From Butyrivibrio sp. X503 (GTDB lineage Bacteria > Bacillota > Clostridia > Lachnospirales > Lachnospiraceae): DNA of 64,000 bases. The stretch lies in contig NZ_RAIQ01000008.1 of the NCBI RefSeq assembly GCF_003625475.1, positions 62,001 to 126,000 of the forward strand. Direction: 5' to 3'. Below are positions 42,089 to 51,613 of the stretch, in pieces (positions within the stretch are counted from its first letter, which is position 1; each line of letters opens with the position of its first letter). Made by a program: the position numbers and the translations under genes. The notes under the pieces were generated by a model that did no database searches, had not been told where the DNA came from, and saw nothing but the letters and a program-made list of their open reading frames with translations.

Positions 42089-42634
42089 ATGGGCAAGATA
42101 ACAGTAGAGACATGCGAAATTGAAGGACTGAAGGTGATCACTCCACAGGTTTTCGGAGATGCCAGAGGTTATTTTGTAGAGACCTACAACAAGAATGATT
42201 TTGTAGAAGCAGGAATTGATGTTGAATTTGTTCAGGACAATCAGTCGGCTAGCAAGCAGGGAGTATTAAGAGGGCTTCACTTCCAGAAGGAGTTCCCTCA
42301 GGATAAGCTTGTGCGCTGCATCAACGGAGAAGTATTCGATGTGGCCGTTGACCTTCGAAAGGGTTCTAAGACTTTCGGTAAGTGGTTTGGAGTTACATTA
42401 TCTGCCGAGAACAAAAAACAGTTCTTTATTCCCAAGGGTTTTGCCCATGGATTTTATGTTTTATCGGAATATGCCGAGTTTGCTTATAAGTGCTCGGATT
42501 TTTATCATCCTAATGACGAGGGTGGACTTATTTGGAACGATCCCGATATTGGAGTAGAGTGGCCTCTTATCGATGGCGTAGAACTCAATCTTTCCGACAA
42601 GGACACTAAGTGGGGAGGAATTAAGGAATATTGA
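42089..42634 (+). CDS. rfbC: dTDP-4-dehydrorhamnose 3,5-epimerase
   Basis: RfbC epimerises C3 and C5 of the 4-keto sugar made by RfbB, leading to the L-rhamno configuration. The 181-residue cupin shows FVQDNQSASKQGVLRGLHFQ, with the catalytic His in that block, VAVDLRKGS and PKGFAHGFYVLS. Its stop overlaps the TTG start of the ABC permease gene, which ties dTDP-sugar supply directly to export. It belongs with rfbB and rfbA. The final reductase, RfbD, must be encoded elsewhere if L-rhamnose is the product. Confidence 0.94.
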   Translation: MGKITVETCEIEGLKVITPQVFGDARGYFVETYNKNDFVEAGIDVEFVQDNQSASKQGVLRGLHFQKEFPQDKLVRCINGEVFDVAVDLRKGSKTFGKWFGVTLSAENKKQFFIPKGFAHGFYVLSEYAEFAYKCSDFYHPNDEGGLIWNDPDIGVEWPLIDGVELNLSDKDTKWGGIKEY

Positions 42635-43698
42635 ATAAGGGATTAAATCTTAGAAAGCCCCCCAAGAAATTCTTCTTGGGCGTTTTCTATGTAATGGCGG
42701 TTATATTCATGCTGTTACTGGTAATGCACAAAAATCCTCTTGCAGACCAACACTCAGAGCACCTTAAAAAGATATGCGGATGTCTTTTACTTACGGTGGG
42801 CTGTATACTGGTCTCATTTTGGTATGATAAATTGACCGTTCTTCCCATCGAGCTTTGGCACAACAGAAAGCTCATCTGGAGACTTTCAGTAAATGATTTT
42901 AAGAAAAGATATGCAGGCTCTGTTATGGGTGCTGTCTGGGCTATGGTACAGCCTGTTGTTACGGTCATCCTGTACTGGGTAGTTTTCACAAAGCTCTTTC
43001 CTGCACGAGCAGCAATGGCAGGTGAAGTAGAGGTTGATTATGTCCTTTTTCTAACTGCAGGTCTTGTGCCCTGGTTTTTCTTTGTAGAAGCTCTTACCAA
43101 CGGAACCACGGCGCTTTTAGAGTACAATTATCTTGTAAAAAAAGTTCTTTTTAAGATCAGTATATTGCCTCTTATTAAGATAATTGCGGCAATGTTTATT
43201 CATTTCTTTTTCATAGGCGTTCTTCTTGTTATGGCCTGGTTTATGGGGTATCCACCAAGTATTTATTGGATTCAGCTTATTTATTACATCGGCTGTGAGT
43301 TTATACTTGTGTTGTCCATCAGCTATGCAACCTGCGCGCTTGTAGTTTTCTTCAGAGATCTCCTTCAGATAATAAACATCGGAATACAGCTGCTTCAGTG
43401 GTATACACCTATTTTGTGGAGTTTTTCTGATGTTATAGCACGTGCCACAAAATATCTTACAGAGGAAGGGTGGGATATAGAGAGTATCAGAAGATGCGAA
43501 GAACTTATTAAGGTGTTTATCAAGATAAACCCTATGGCTTATATTGTGGATGGCTACAGGAATTCGATCTACGGCCAATCATGGTTCTTTGAACACTTCT
43601 ATTCATCCACATATTTCTGGATGTGTGTTGTCGTTCTTTTCTGCATAGGAACGCTTTTGTTTAAGCGACTTAAGCCGCATTTTGCGGATGTGCTTTAA
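42631..43698 (+). CDS. wzm: ABC-2 polysaccharide export permease (Wzm/TagG-like)
   Basis: This is the membrane subunit of an ABC transporter that exports lipid-linked polysaccharide. The ABC-2 core begins near residue 75 with LIWRLSVNDFKKRYAGSVMG and AMVQPVVTVILYWVVF, typical of TagG/Wzm. Before it lies an unusual extension of about 70 residues with two extra hydrophobic helices. The start is TTG, overlapping the rfbC stop (TTGA); the next ATG would cut into the first helix. Total length is 355 residues, against about 260-275 for ordinary members. The ATPase gene follows after 42 bases. Confidence 0.88.
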   Translation: MNKGLNLRKPPKKFFLGVFYVMAVIFMLLLVMHKNPLADQHSEHLKKICGCLLLTVGCILVSFWYDKLTVLPIELWHNRKLIWRLSVNDFKKRYAGSVMGAVWAMVQPVVTVILYWVVFTKLFPARAAMAGEVEVDYVLFLTAGLVPWFFFVEALTNGTTALLEYNYLVKKVLFKISILPLIKIIAAMFIHFFFIGVLLVMAWFMGYPPSIYWIQLIYYIGCEFILVLSISYATCALVVFFRDLLQIINIGIQLLQWYTPILWSFSDVIARATKYLTEEGWDIESIRRCEELIKVFIKINPMAYIVDGYRNSIYGQSWFFEHFYSSTYFWMCVVVLFCIGTLLFKRLKPHFADVL

Positions 43699-43740
43699 TA
43701 AGCCGCGGCGCCCACAGTGGCGTGGCATGGAGATTTGTAC

Positions 43741-45165
43741 ATGAACAAAGACATTGCTATCGAGGTAAAAAACCTCACTAAATCATATAAGCTCTACGAC
43801 AAGCCGATGGACAGGATCAAGGATTCACTCGGACTTGCCAAGAAAAAGAAGTTCAAGGAAAAGCTTGCCCTGAACAATGTAAGTCTATCGGTCAAAAAGG
43901 GCGAGACTGTCGGAATTATTGGAACCAACGGTTCGGGTAAGTCGACAATCCTTAAGATCATCACAGGTGTCCTTACACCGACATCGGGCGAAGTCAACGT
44001 AGACGGCCATATCTCAGCTCTTTTGGAACTGGGCGCAGGCTTTAACATGGAATACAACGGAATAGACAACATCTACCTAAACGGTATGATGATCGGTTTT
44101 TCCGAAGAAGAAATAGAAAAAAGAATGGATGCGATCCTTGAATTCGCAGACATCGGAGATTACGTATATCAGCCGGTCAAGACTTATTCAAGCGGTATGT
44201 TTGTAAGACTTGCTTTTGCTGTTGCGATAAACATCGATCCCGAGATCCTGATTGTCGATGAGGCGCTTTCTGTAGGAGACGTGTTCTTCCAGGCTAAGTG
44301 CTATCACAAGTTTGAGGAGTTTAAGAAGCAGGGAAAGACAATTCTCTTCGTGTCACATGATCTTTCAAGTATCAGTAAGTATTGTGACAGAGCGGTTCTT
44401 CTTAACCAGGGCGTGCTCCTTGGAGAGGGAACTCCGAAGAAGATGATCGACATCTACAAGCAGGTTCTTGTAGGACAGTATCCGCTTCCGAGCGGTGACG
44501 AGGGCAATCTTCTCGATGACGAAGATATCCGAAATGCCGCAGCGAAGGCAGACGAGAGAGCGGATTCCAAGGTTAAGGGTTCAGGTAAGAACTCCAAGAA
44601 TGCCGCAGCCAAAAACGCAGCTTCAAATGCTCAGTCATCTCAGCCGGGCTCAGGCAAAGCCTCGGCCTCAAATGCACCCGCCACGCAGGCAGGCGCAAAT
44701 CCCGACACTCTTGAGTACGGTGACGGAGCTGCTACGATCACGGATTATTACGTGACCGATTCAAACGGTGTGCAGTCCAATTCAATCGTAAAGGGTACGG
44801 ACTTCACAGTGCACATGAAGGTCAGCTTCAAGGAGGATGTTGCGGCGCCCATCTTTGCTCTTACTTTCAAGAATATAATGGGTATCGAGATCACAGGTAC
44901 CAATTCAATGGTGGAGAAATCATTCCTTGATCCCGTCAAGAAGGGCGACGTTAAAGAAATCTCTTTTACCCAGAATATGAGCCTCCAGGGCGGCGAGTAC
45001 CTTCTAAGCTTTGGTGTTACGGGCTTTGAACAGAATGATTTTACCGTATATCACAGGTTATATGATGCACTAAATATCACGGTAGTTTCCGACAAGAACA
45101 CGGTAGGCTACTATGACATGAACACAACATGTAAGGTGAAAGACGCAGATGCAGGAACAGATTAA
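43741..45165 (+). CDS. wzt: ABC polysaccharide export ATPase with C-terminal glycan-binding domain (Wzt-like)
   Basis: This is the ATPase partner of the permease. Residues 1 to about 245 form the nucleotide-binding domain, with Walker A GTNGSGKST, signature YSSGM, and Walker B ILIVDEALSVGD with a following switch His in FVSHD. An Ala/Ser/Lys/Gly-rich linker covers about 255-330. Residues about 335-474 form a beta-rich domain (ITDYYVTDSNG, ALTFKNIMGIEITG, LLSFGVTGF) that matches the Wzt C-terminal domain. In Gram-negative O-antigen exporters that domain recognises the capped chain end. The gene overlaps the next one by 17 bases, and that product looks like a chain-capping methyltransferase-kinase. 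Confidence 0.92.
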   Translation: MNKDIAIEVKNLTKSYKLYDKPMDRIKDSLGLAKKKKFKEKLALNNVSLSVKKGETVGIIGTNGSGKSTILKIITGVLTPTSGEVNVDGHISALLELGAGFNMEYNGIDNIYLNGMMIGFSEEEIEKRMDAILEFADIGDYVYQPVKTYSSGMFVRLAFAVAINIDPEILIVDEALSVGDVFFQAKCYHKFEEFKKQGKTILFVSHDLSSISKYCDRAVLLNQGVLLGEGTPKKMIDIYKQVLVGQYPLPSGDEGNLLDDEDIRNAAAKADERADSKVKGSGKNSKNAAAKNAASNAQSSQPGSGKASASNAPATQAGANPDTLEYGDGAATITDYYVTDSNGVQSNSIVKGTDFTVHMKVSFKEDVAAPIFALTFKNIMGIEITGTNSMVEKSFLDPVKKGDVKEISFTQNMSLQGGEYLLSFGVTGFEQNDFTVYHRLYDALNITVVSDKNTVGYYDMNTTCKVKDADAGTD

Positions 45166-47338
45166 GATCGGAAGCGTTACGCTGAACTTCAAACATTACT
45201 CAGGGGTTGATCTTTATAGCGACGGTGCTATAGAGAACGACCTTCTTGAGATTGTAAAAAATCATACAAAAGACGAGTATCAGAAGATAATCGAGGAGCG
45301 CGCAAGCTGGCCTATTCTCTATCATCTTTCGGATCAGAGAGCGAACATCGTAGAGTGGATCCCGATGAGCAAGGACGCCAAGGTTCTTGAAGTTGGTTCG
45401 GGCTGCGGCGCCATCACAGGCATGCTTTCAAGCAAGGCGGGACAGGTCGTATCCTGCGATCTTTCTAGAAGAAGATCCGAGATCAATGCGACAAGAAACA
45501 AGGACTGCGACAACGTTACAATCCATGTCGGCAATTTCCGCGACATTGAGCCCGATCTTGATAAGGATTTTGACTTTATCTTTTTGATCGGTGTGTTTGA
45601 GTACGGACAGGGCTACATCGGCACCGAGAACCCTTATGAGAAGTTTCTTTTGATGCTTAAAAGACATCTCAAAAAAGACGGACGTATAGTTATTGCTATC
45701 GAGAATCGCCTCGGACTTAAGTATTTTGCGGGATGTACAGAGGATCACCTCGGAACGTACTTTTCCGGAATCGAAGGCTATACTGCGGACAGTGTAGCCA
45801 AGACCTTCACAAGAGGCGGTCTTATCAATATATTCAAAAGATGCAGGATAAACGATTATCATTTCTATTATCCTTATCCCGATTACAAGCTGATGACGCT
45901 GCTTCACTCGGATTCGTATCTTCCGAAGTTCGGAGAGCTTCAGGACAACGTTAGAAATTTCGACAGAGACAGGCTTGTTTTGTTCAATGAGAAGCACGCT
46001 TACGAGGATCTTGTTAAAGACGGCTTGTATCCTGAGTTTGCAAACTCTTTTGAAGTAATAATCGGACCCGGATTTGACACCATCTACAGTAAGTACAGCA
46101 ACGACAGGGTGGATGAATTCAAGATCCGTACAGATATTGCAATTGGCAGAAACGGCAGGAAGGTCATCAAGAAGTTTCCTCTTACAGAGGCTGCAAGAGA
46201 GCATGTTTACAGTATCAGAGATGCTTATGCGGGCCTTAGAGAGAAGTATCACGGCGGAGATCTTGAGATCAATGACTGTCAGATAGATGAGAATGAAGGC
46301 TGTGCCATATTTTCTTTTGTCAACGGAGTACCTCTTGCTTCCGTTCTTGATGAGTGTATTGATAAGGATGATATGGAGGGCTTTAATGCTCTTATCGCCG
46401 AGTACGTTAAGAGGATCAGGCACAATGAGGATTATCCTGTATCCGACTACGACCTTATTTTCAGCAATATTATGGTTAACGGTCCTATCTGGACTATAAT
46501 AGATTATGAGTGGACTTACGGTAAGTGTATTCCTGTCAAAGAGCAGGTGTGGAGAGCACTTTACTGCTACAGACTTGAGGATAGAAAGAGAGAGAAGTTC
46601 GATCCAAAGCCTATTTACAAAAAGCTTGGTCTTTCTGAGAAAGAGATGAAGGTGCTCCTTGAAGAGGAGTACGCTTTCCAGAAGTATGTGACCGGCAATC
46701 GCAAGTCCATGGTAGAAATTTGGAAAGATATAGGACGCAAGATCATCGTGCCAAAAGAGCTTGCGATGAACCCCGAAGCGGCAAGAGCTGCGGACTGCAT
46801 ACAGATCTATTTGGATGAGGGAGAGGGCTATTCAGAGGATGATTCGATCTTCCCCGAGGAGCAGTATGATGAGAAGAATACCGTTACGCTTACCATAGAC
46901 GTTCCTTCTTCATGCAAGATGCTGCGTGTGGATCCTGCTTTTTCGCCTTGTCTTGTGACGATACTTGATGCGACTTGGAATGGCAAGTCGGTTGAGGACG
47001 GAACGGCTGACATTTCGGTTGAGCCCGGCAACGGCGAGTGGCTGAGCGATGATTCTTTTGTCTTTAATACGGACGATCCGAGTATTGAATTTGATCTTTC
47101 AAGCAACAGACTTTCCGTTAAGGAGAACAATGTGCTGGTGCTTAAGCTCTTAACAACGCTTGTTCCGAAGAACGCCGCGGATGCGGTGGTTGCGTCGGTT
47201 AAGGCAAATGATGAGGGCAACAAGGAAAAGGTGAGTATCATCCGCAAGATTGGAAGAAAGCTTAAGAATAAGCGCAAGGAACGCCGCGAAGAAGACTATG
47301 ACTACGAGGATTTAGACGACTATATTGACGAGGAGTAA
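45149..47338 (+). CDS. Methyltransferase-kinase fusion, WbdD-like chain terminator candidate
   Basis: The 729 residues begin with a class I SAM methyltransferase (VLEVGSGCGAITG at about 79-91, then SCDLSRRR and the acidic IFLIGVFEYG). A protein-kinase-like or aminoglycoside-kinase-like domain spans about 327-520: IRTDIAIGRNGRKVIKKFP gives the lysine, and YDLIFSNIMV with IIDYEW near 433-453 the catalytic and metal residues. A beta-rich region follows (about 575-690), then a basic and acidic tail. WbdD, which caps E. coli O9a chains with phosphate and methyl, joins the same two activities and also works with a Wzt_C exporter. No long coiled coil is visible, unlike WbdD. The capping role is inferred. 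Confidence 0.75.
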   Translation: MQEQIKIGSVTLNFKHYSGVDLYSDGAIENDLLEIVKNHTKDEYQKIIEERASWPILYHLSDQRANIVEWIPMSKDAKVLEVGSGCGAITGMLSSKAGQVVSCDLSRRRSEINATRNKDCDNVTIHVGNFRDIEPDLDKDFDFIFLIGVFEYGQGYIGTENPYEKFLLMLKRHLKKDGRIVIAIENRLGLKYFAGCTEDHLGTYFSGIEGYTADSVAKTFTRGGLINIFKRCRINDYHFYYPYPDYKLMTLLHSDSYLPKFGELQDNVRNFDRDRLVLFNEKHAYEDLVKDGLYPEFANSFEVIIGPGFDTIYSKYSNDRVDEFKIRTDIAIGRNGRKVIKKFPLTEAAREHVYSIRDAYAGLREKYHGGDLEINDCQIDENEGCAIFSFVNGVPLASVLDECIDKDDMEGFNALIAEYVKRIRHNEDYPVSDYDLIFSNIMVNGPIWTIIDYEWTYGKCIPVKEQVWRALYCYRLEDRKREKFDPKPIYKKLGLSEKEMKVLLEEEYAFQKYVTGNRKSMVEIWKDIGRKIIVPKELAMNPEAARAADCIQIYLDEGEGYSEDDSIFPEEQYDEKNTVTLTIDVPSSCKMLRVDPAFSPCLVTILDATWNGKSVEDGTADISVEPGNGEWLSDDSFVFNTDDPSIEFDLSSNRLSVKENNVLVLKLLTTLVPKNAADAVVASVKANDEGNKEKVSIIRKIGRKLKNKRKERREEDYDYEDLDDYIDEE

Positions 47339-47348
47339 TCCCTGACAG

Positions 47349-49460
47349 ATGCTTAAAGATTTAGTTAAGAACACTCTTATTACTCAGAGGCAAACTAAAT
47401 ACAATAAGGTTTTAAAGGCCAAGTCGTCGGCATATGACAAGTGGCAGAAGGAAGTTGAGAGACAGCCTGTCATAACTGCCGAGGCTCCGGTTTCTTACGA
47501 AGAAGGAGAAAACGGTGAACTTATACCGCACAAGCTCCCGGCACCCAAGGTAAAGGTTGTTCCTTACGCCAAGGTATGGGAGATGACGGATGCCAAGAAC
47601 GATGAGAATGTCGTTTATCTTTTTGTGAGCCCCAAGGGTAAGCTTACAAAGAGAGCTTCCGAGGTGGTTAAACAGTATTTTATCGCTCATCCCGAGCACA
47701 ATGTTGTTTACGGAGATGAGGATGAACAGGGGGGAGGAGGCAAGTATATTCATCCGTACTTTAAGCCCGACTGGTCACCCGATTCTTATCTCAATGCTTT
47801 TTATATCGGCAGCTTTTTTGCCTGCAGAGCGAGTGCGCTTCATGCGGCGACACCCGAGTACGACAACGCGGTCAAGATGCTCGGCGGAACAGCCAATAAA
47901 AAGAACTCTCCCGAGCAGGTGGGGCTTGAGGCATCTCTTTTGTCAGCGGATGTGCTTTTCTGCATGCTTGCAATAAGCGAAAGAGCTTTTGCAAAGAGAA
48001 CGGGAACCGAGCTTCCGATTGGTCATATCAAGGAGATTCTGTATCACAGAAACGCGGGACAGGATGTCTTTTACGGAAGAAGCTTTCATAATTCCAAGCA
48101 TATGCTGCTTAAGCCCACGACGGTGAGCATCATCATTCCGTCGATGGATCATCCCGAGATCTTCAGGCAATGTCTCAATTCGATCATAGAGACAACGAAA
48201 GATGCGGGGATTACCTACGACATCGTTGTTATCGATAACGGAAGCAGCGCGGCCAACAGAGTTAAGTACGGTGTGTATGCTTCAAGAGCAGAGCGAAAAA
48301 ATGGTCTTACCAAGATCAATTACATATACAAAACTCAGGACTTTAATTTCTCCGCTATGTGCAATCAGGGCGTGAGAAATTCAACCGGAGAGTATCTTCT
48401 TTTCCTTAATGACGATATTGAGGCGGTTAAGGACGGATGGCTTACAGAGATGGTTTCACAGGCGCAGCTGCGTCATGTGGGCGCTGTCGGAGCTAAGCTC
48501 ATTTATCCGGGCACCGATCTTATCCAGCATGCGGGAATAGCGAATGTGCGCCGCGGTCCGGTGCACAAGCTTCAGAAGATGCATGACGGAAAGAGCCATT
48601 ACTTTGGCTACAACAGAGGCATCCACAATTGCATAGGTGTTACGGCGGCCTGCCTTCTCATCAGCAGAAAGAAATTCCATGATGTGGGCGGTTTCCCCGA
48701 GGAGCTTAAGGTTGCCTTTAACGACGTGGATTTTTGCTACAGCATTTTTGAAAAAGGTTATTACAACGTTTGCTGTAATCACATATATCTCTATCACCAT
48801 GAGTCACTCACAAGAGGTCTTGATAATCTCGATCCCAAGAAGATGGAGAGGCTTGCGGTTGAGGGCGATACGCTGATGAGGCGGCACGCTTATCTCTACA
48901 ATGTGGATCCTTTCTACAGCCCGCATCTTACCGAGGATGAGACGATATCTGCGATCATCCCGAGAGAGGATTATACGCCTGTTGAGGACATCTCTTATGC
49001 GGCTGTTTCGATCCACGACAACGGTATCAAGGGCGCGCATGAAGATCAGTGTCTGAGAGTTGGATGCGAGTACAACGGAACCATGGACAACTGGCTCTAC
49101 GGCGTGAATGCGACCGGCAACGAGGAGGGCTATTTCCTCAAGGGTTACAGCTTTGTTATCGGTTCGGACAATGCCTTTTATGAAAAGAGATTGCTCCTTC
49201 GCCTTGTAGAGAGATTTGAAGACGGAGCGGGACCTGTAGGAAGCAAGGTTTACAGCTTCCCGATATATACCTGGTACAGACCCGACATCAGAGTCAGGCT
49301 TCAGGATCAGGAGAATGTCGATCTTACGGGATATAAGCTTAGGATCAAGAAGGGCGATCTTACGCCGGGATTTTATCAGATAGGAATGCTTGCAGTTGAT
49401 AAGACAGGCAGAAACAAGCTTATCAACTGGGTTCCCAATATTTTACATATTAAGAATTAA
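47349..49460 (+). CDS. Modular GT2 glycosyltransferase with degenerate first module
   Basis: The protein has 703 residues. The region about 75-235 matches only the second half of a GT2 domain (NVVYGDEDEQGG, HPYFKPDWSPDSYLN) and lacks the nucleotide-binding half and the D-x-D. A complete GT2 domain follows from about residue 258: VSIIIPSMDHPEIF, VVIDNGSS, LLFLNDDIEA with the metal site, and AFNDVDFCYS with HHESLTRG. The last 170 residues are beta-rich (RLVERFEDGAG, KLINWVPNILHI) and resemble a glycan-binding domain. It is probably a rhamnosyl- or other hexosyltransferase extending the exported glycan. It starts 10 bases after the methyltransferase-kinase gene. Confidence 0.85.
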   Translation: MLKDLVKNTLITQRQTKYNKVLKAKSSAYDKWQKEVERQPVITAEAPVSYEEGENGELIPHKLPAPKVKVVPYAKVWEMTDAKNDENVVYLFVSPKGKLTKRASEVVKQYFIAHPEHNVVYGDEDEQGGGGKYIHPYFKPDWSPDSYLNAFYIGSFFACRASALHAATPEYDNAVKMLGGTANKKNSPEQVGLEASLLSADVLFCMLAISERAFAKRTGTELPIGHIKEILYHRNAGQDVFYGRSFHNSKHMLLKPTTVSIIIPSMDHPEIFRQCLNSIIETTKDAGITYDIVVIDNGSSAANRVKYGVYASRAERKNGLTKINYIYKTQDFNFSAMCNQGVRNSTGEYLLFLNDDIEAVKDGWLTEMVSQAQLRHVGAVGAKLIYPGTDLIQHAGIANVRRGPVHKLQKMHDGKSHYFGYNRGIHNCIGVTAACLLISRKKFHDVGGFPEELKVAFNDVDFCYSIFEKGYYNVCCNHIYLYHHESLTRGLDNLDPKKMERLAVEGDTLMRRHAYLYNVDPFYSPHLTEDETISAIIPREDYTPVEDISYAAVSIHDNGIKGAHEDQCLRVGCEYNGTMDNWLYGVNATGNEEGYFLKGYSFVIGSDNAFYEKRLLLRLVERFEDGAGPVGSKVYSFPIYTWYRPDIRVRLQDQENVDLTGYKLRIKKGDLTPGFYQIGMLAVDKTGRNKLINWVPNILHIKN

Positions 49461-49472
49461 TGGATTTTGATT

Positions 49473-51536
49473 ATGTCAGAGCAAAAAGATTTTGATTTTA
49501 AAGCCGCATACGAGCGGGAAAAATTAAAGAGCGCAGACCTTGCGGAGAGGATTGCGGAGCTTGAGGACAAGAATTCGGAGCTTGAATTTAAGCTTAATCG
49601 TATCAAGAACAATCCGATCTGGAAGGCAAGTACGCCAATGCGTAACACTATGCACTGGGTCATCAGACAGCGCGACCGTCTTAGAAATCAGGGATCTCTT
49701 CGCGGTGTCATCGCCAAGATCAAGTACAAGCAGATCGAGAAAAAGGCGATGACTCACTACGGAACGGAGAGCTTTCCCGATGAGAACACAAGAAAAGAGC
49801 AGGAGAATGCGGTTTTTGCCAACATGACAAAGATCTCTATCCTTGTTCCTTTATACAATACTCCCGAGAAATTTCTTCGCGATATGATAGGGTCTGTGCT
49901 TAACCAGACCTATGCAAATTGGCAGCTTTGCCTTGCGGATGGCTCCGATGAAGCGCATATCGAAGAGGTTTCAAGAATAGTTTCGGAGTACATGAAGGAT
50001 GCACGTGCGCTTGATAAAAACGGTGAGTGCAAGATCTCATACATGAAGCTTGAAAAGAATGAGGGAATCGCGGGCAACACCAATCACTGCCTTGAGCTTG
50101 CAACGGGCGAGTACATAGGCCTTTTCGACCACGATGATATTCTTCATCCCGAAGTTCTCTACTGGTATGTGAAGGCTATCAATGAAGAGAATGCTGATTA
50201 CATCTACTGTGATGAAACAACCTTCAAGGGCGATGACATCAACAAGATGATAACCATGCACTTTAAGCCTGATTATGCTATCGATAATTTAAGAGCCAAT
50301 AACTATATCTGTCATTTCAGCGTGTTCAAGAGAACGCTGCTTGAAGGAACGGAGCTCTTTAGAACTAAGTTTGACGGAAGCCAGGACCATGACATGATCC
50401 TAAGGCTTACCGACAGCGCGCAGCACATCGTGCATATTCCGAAGCTCTTGTATTACTGGAGATCGCACGCTGCTTCCGTTGCGTCGGATATAAGCGCTAA
50501 GCCCTATGCAATAGAGGCTGCCAAGGGCGCTGTTGCGGATCACTTAAAGCGCCACGGCTACGATCACTTCAAGATCACGAGCACAAGGGCTTTTGAGACT
50601 ATATTTAAGATCACTTACGAAGTTAAGGGAACGCCCAAGATCAGCATCGTTATCCCTACCTGCGAGCATGCGGAGGATCTTAGAAGATGCATTGATTCTA
50701 TTTATGAGAAGTCTGTTTACGACAACTACGAGATCATTGTTGTCGAGAACGGAAGCAAGGCTTCAGAGACTTTGGGCTATTACGAGGAGCTTAGAAACGG
50801 CTCGTTAAAAGACATTGTTAAGGTCGTTGATTTCTACGCGGATCCTGCTAATCAGCCTGCTGCGGGAGAAAAGAGATCTTTTAACTATTCAAAGGTTGTA
50901 AACTACGGCGTGTCACAATCTACGGGTGACTACATCATCCTTCTTAATAACGACACGCAGGTTATTACCGTAAACTGGATGGAAGAGCTTCTTATGTACG
51001 CGCAGAGAAGCGACGTCGGAGCGGTAGGCGGAAAGCTCTATTTCCCTGACAGAAAGATCCAGCACGCGGGAGTGGTTCTTGGGCTCGGAGCTCACAGAAC
51101 TGCGGGACATTCGCATTACGGTCAGGCAGGAATGAATCTCGGATACATGGGAAGACTGTGCTATGCGCAGGATGTGAGCGCTGTTACGGGCGCCTGCCTC
51201 ATGGTTTCAAGAGCTAAGTACGACGAGGTCGGCGGCTTCGATGAGTCTTTTGCCGTAAGTCTTAACGACGTGGACTTCTGCCTTAAGCTCAGAGAAAAAG
51301 GGTATCTTAACGTATTTACGCCTTTTGCGGAGCTCTTCCACTATGAGTCGCTTTCAAGAGGCCTCGATCTTGAGGGAGAGAACGCCAAGCGTTACGATGC
51401 GGAGTCTGATCACTTTAAAGAGAAATGGAAAAAAGTTCTCGAGAAGGGAGATCCGTACTACAACCCGAATTTCTCGCTCGACAGAAGCGATTACAGCTTA
51501 AATGTCGAAGGTTATTCGAGTTTGAGAGTGCAGTAA
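49473..51536 (+). CDS. Bimodular GT2 glycosyltransferase
   Basis: The protein has about 687 residues. A coiled coil of about 40 residues (ERIAELEDKNSELEFKL) opens the chain. The first GT2 module starts near 115 with ISILVPLYNTPEKF and has a metal site in LFDHDDILHPE. The second starts near 390 with ISIVIPTCEHAEDL and has ILLNNDTQV, GAVGGKLYFP, SLNDVDFCLKL and HYESLSRG. Both modules look intact, so one chain could add two sugars, as in RgpF-like or WbbP-like systems. I use the ATG before SEQKDF; a TTG six bases earlier is less likely. Acceptor and donors are unknown; dTDP-rhamnose is plausible from context. Confidence 0.9.
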   Translation: MSEQKDFDFKAAYEREKLKSADLAERIAELEDKNSELEFKLNRIKNNPIWKASTPMRNTMHWVIRQRDRLRNQGSLRGVIAKIKYKQIEKKAMTHYGTESFPDENTRKEQENAVFANMTKISILVPLYNTPEKFLRDMIGSVLNQTYANWQLCLADGSDEAHIEEVSRIVSEYMKDARALDKNGECKISYMKLEKNEGIAGNTNHCLELATGEYIGLFDHDDILHPEVLYWYVKAINEENADYIYCDETTFKGDDINKMITMHFKPDYAIDNLRANNYICHFSVFKRTLLEGTELFRTKFDGSQDHDMILRLTDSAQHIVHIPKLLYYWRSHAASVASDISAKPYAIEAAKGAVADHLKRHGYDHFKITSTRAFETIFKITYEVKGTPKISIVIPTCEHAEDLRRCIDSIYEKSVYDNYEIIVVENGSKASETLGYYEELRNGSLKDIVKVVDFYADPANQPAAGEKRSFNYSKVVNYGVSQSTGDYIILLNNDTQVITVNWMEELLMYAQRSDVGAVGGKLYFPDRKIQHAGVVLGLGAHRTAGHSHYGQAGMNLGYMGRLCYAQDVSAVTGACLMVSRAKYDEVGGFDESFAVSLNDVDFCLKLREKGYLNVFTPFAELFHYESLSRGLDLEGENAKRYDAESDHFKEKWKKVLEKGDPYYNPNFSLDRSDYSLNVEGYSSLRVQ

Positions 51537-51574
51537 GAGTTTCGTTTAGTGAGGTACTTTCGAACTTAGAATTA

Positions 51575-51583
51575 TGGTATAAT
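51575..51583 (+). promoter_or_regulatory. Extended -10 promoter of the phosphohexomutase gene
   Basis: TGG precedes a perfect TATAAT (51578-51583) in the 77-base gap after the GT2 gene. No good -35 is seen at 17 bp. A start near 51590 would give a leader of about 24 bases with GAGAGGAG before the ATG. Confidence 0.6.
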
Positions 51584-51613
51584 TCTTACGATTATACAGA
51601 GAGGAGTGTTATT

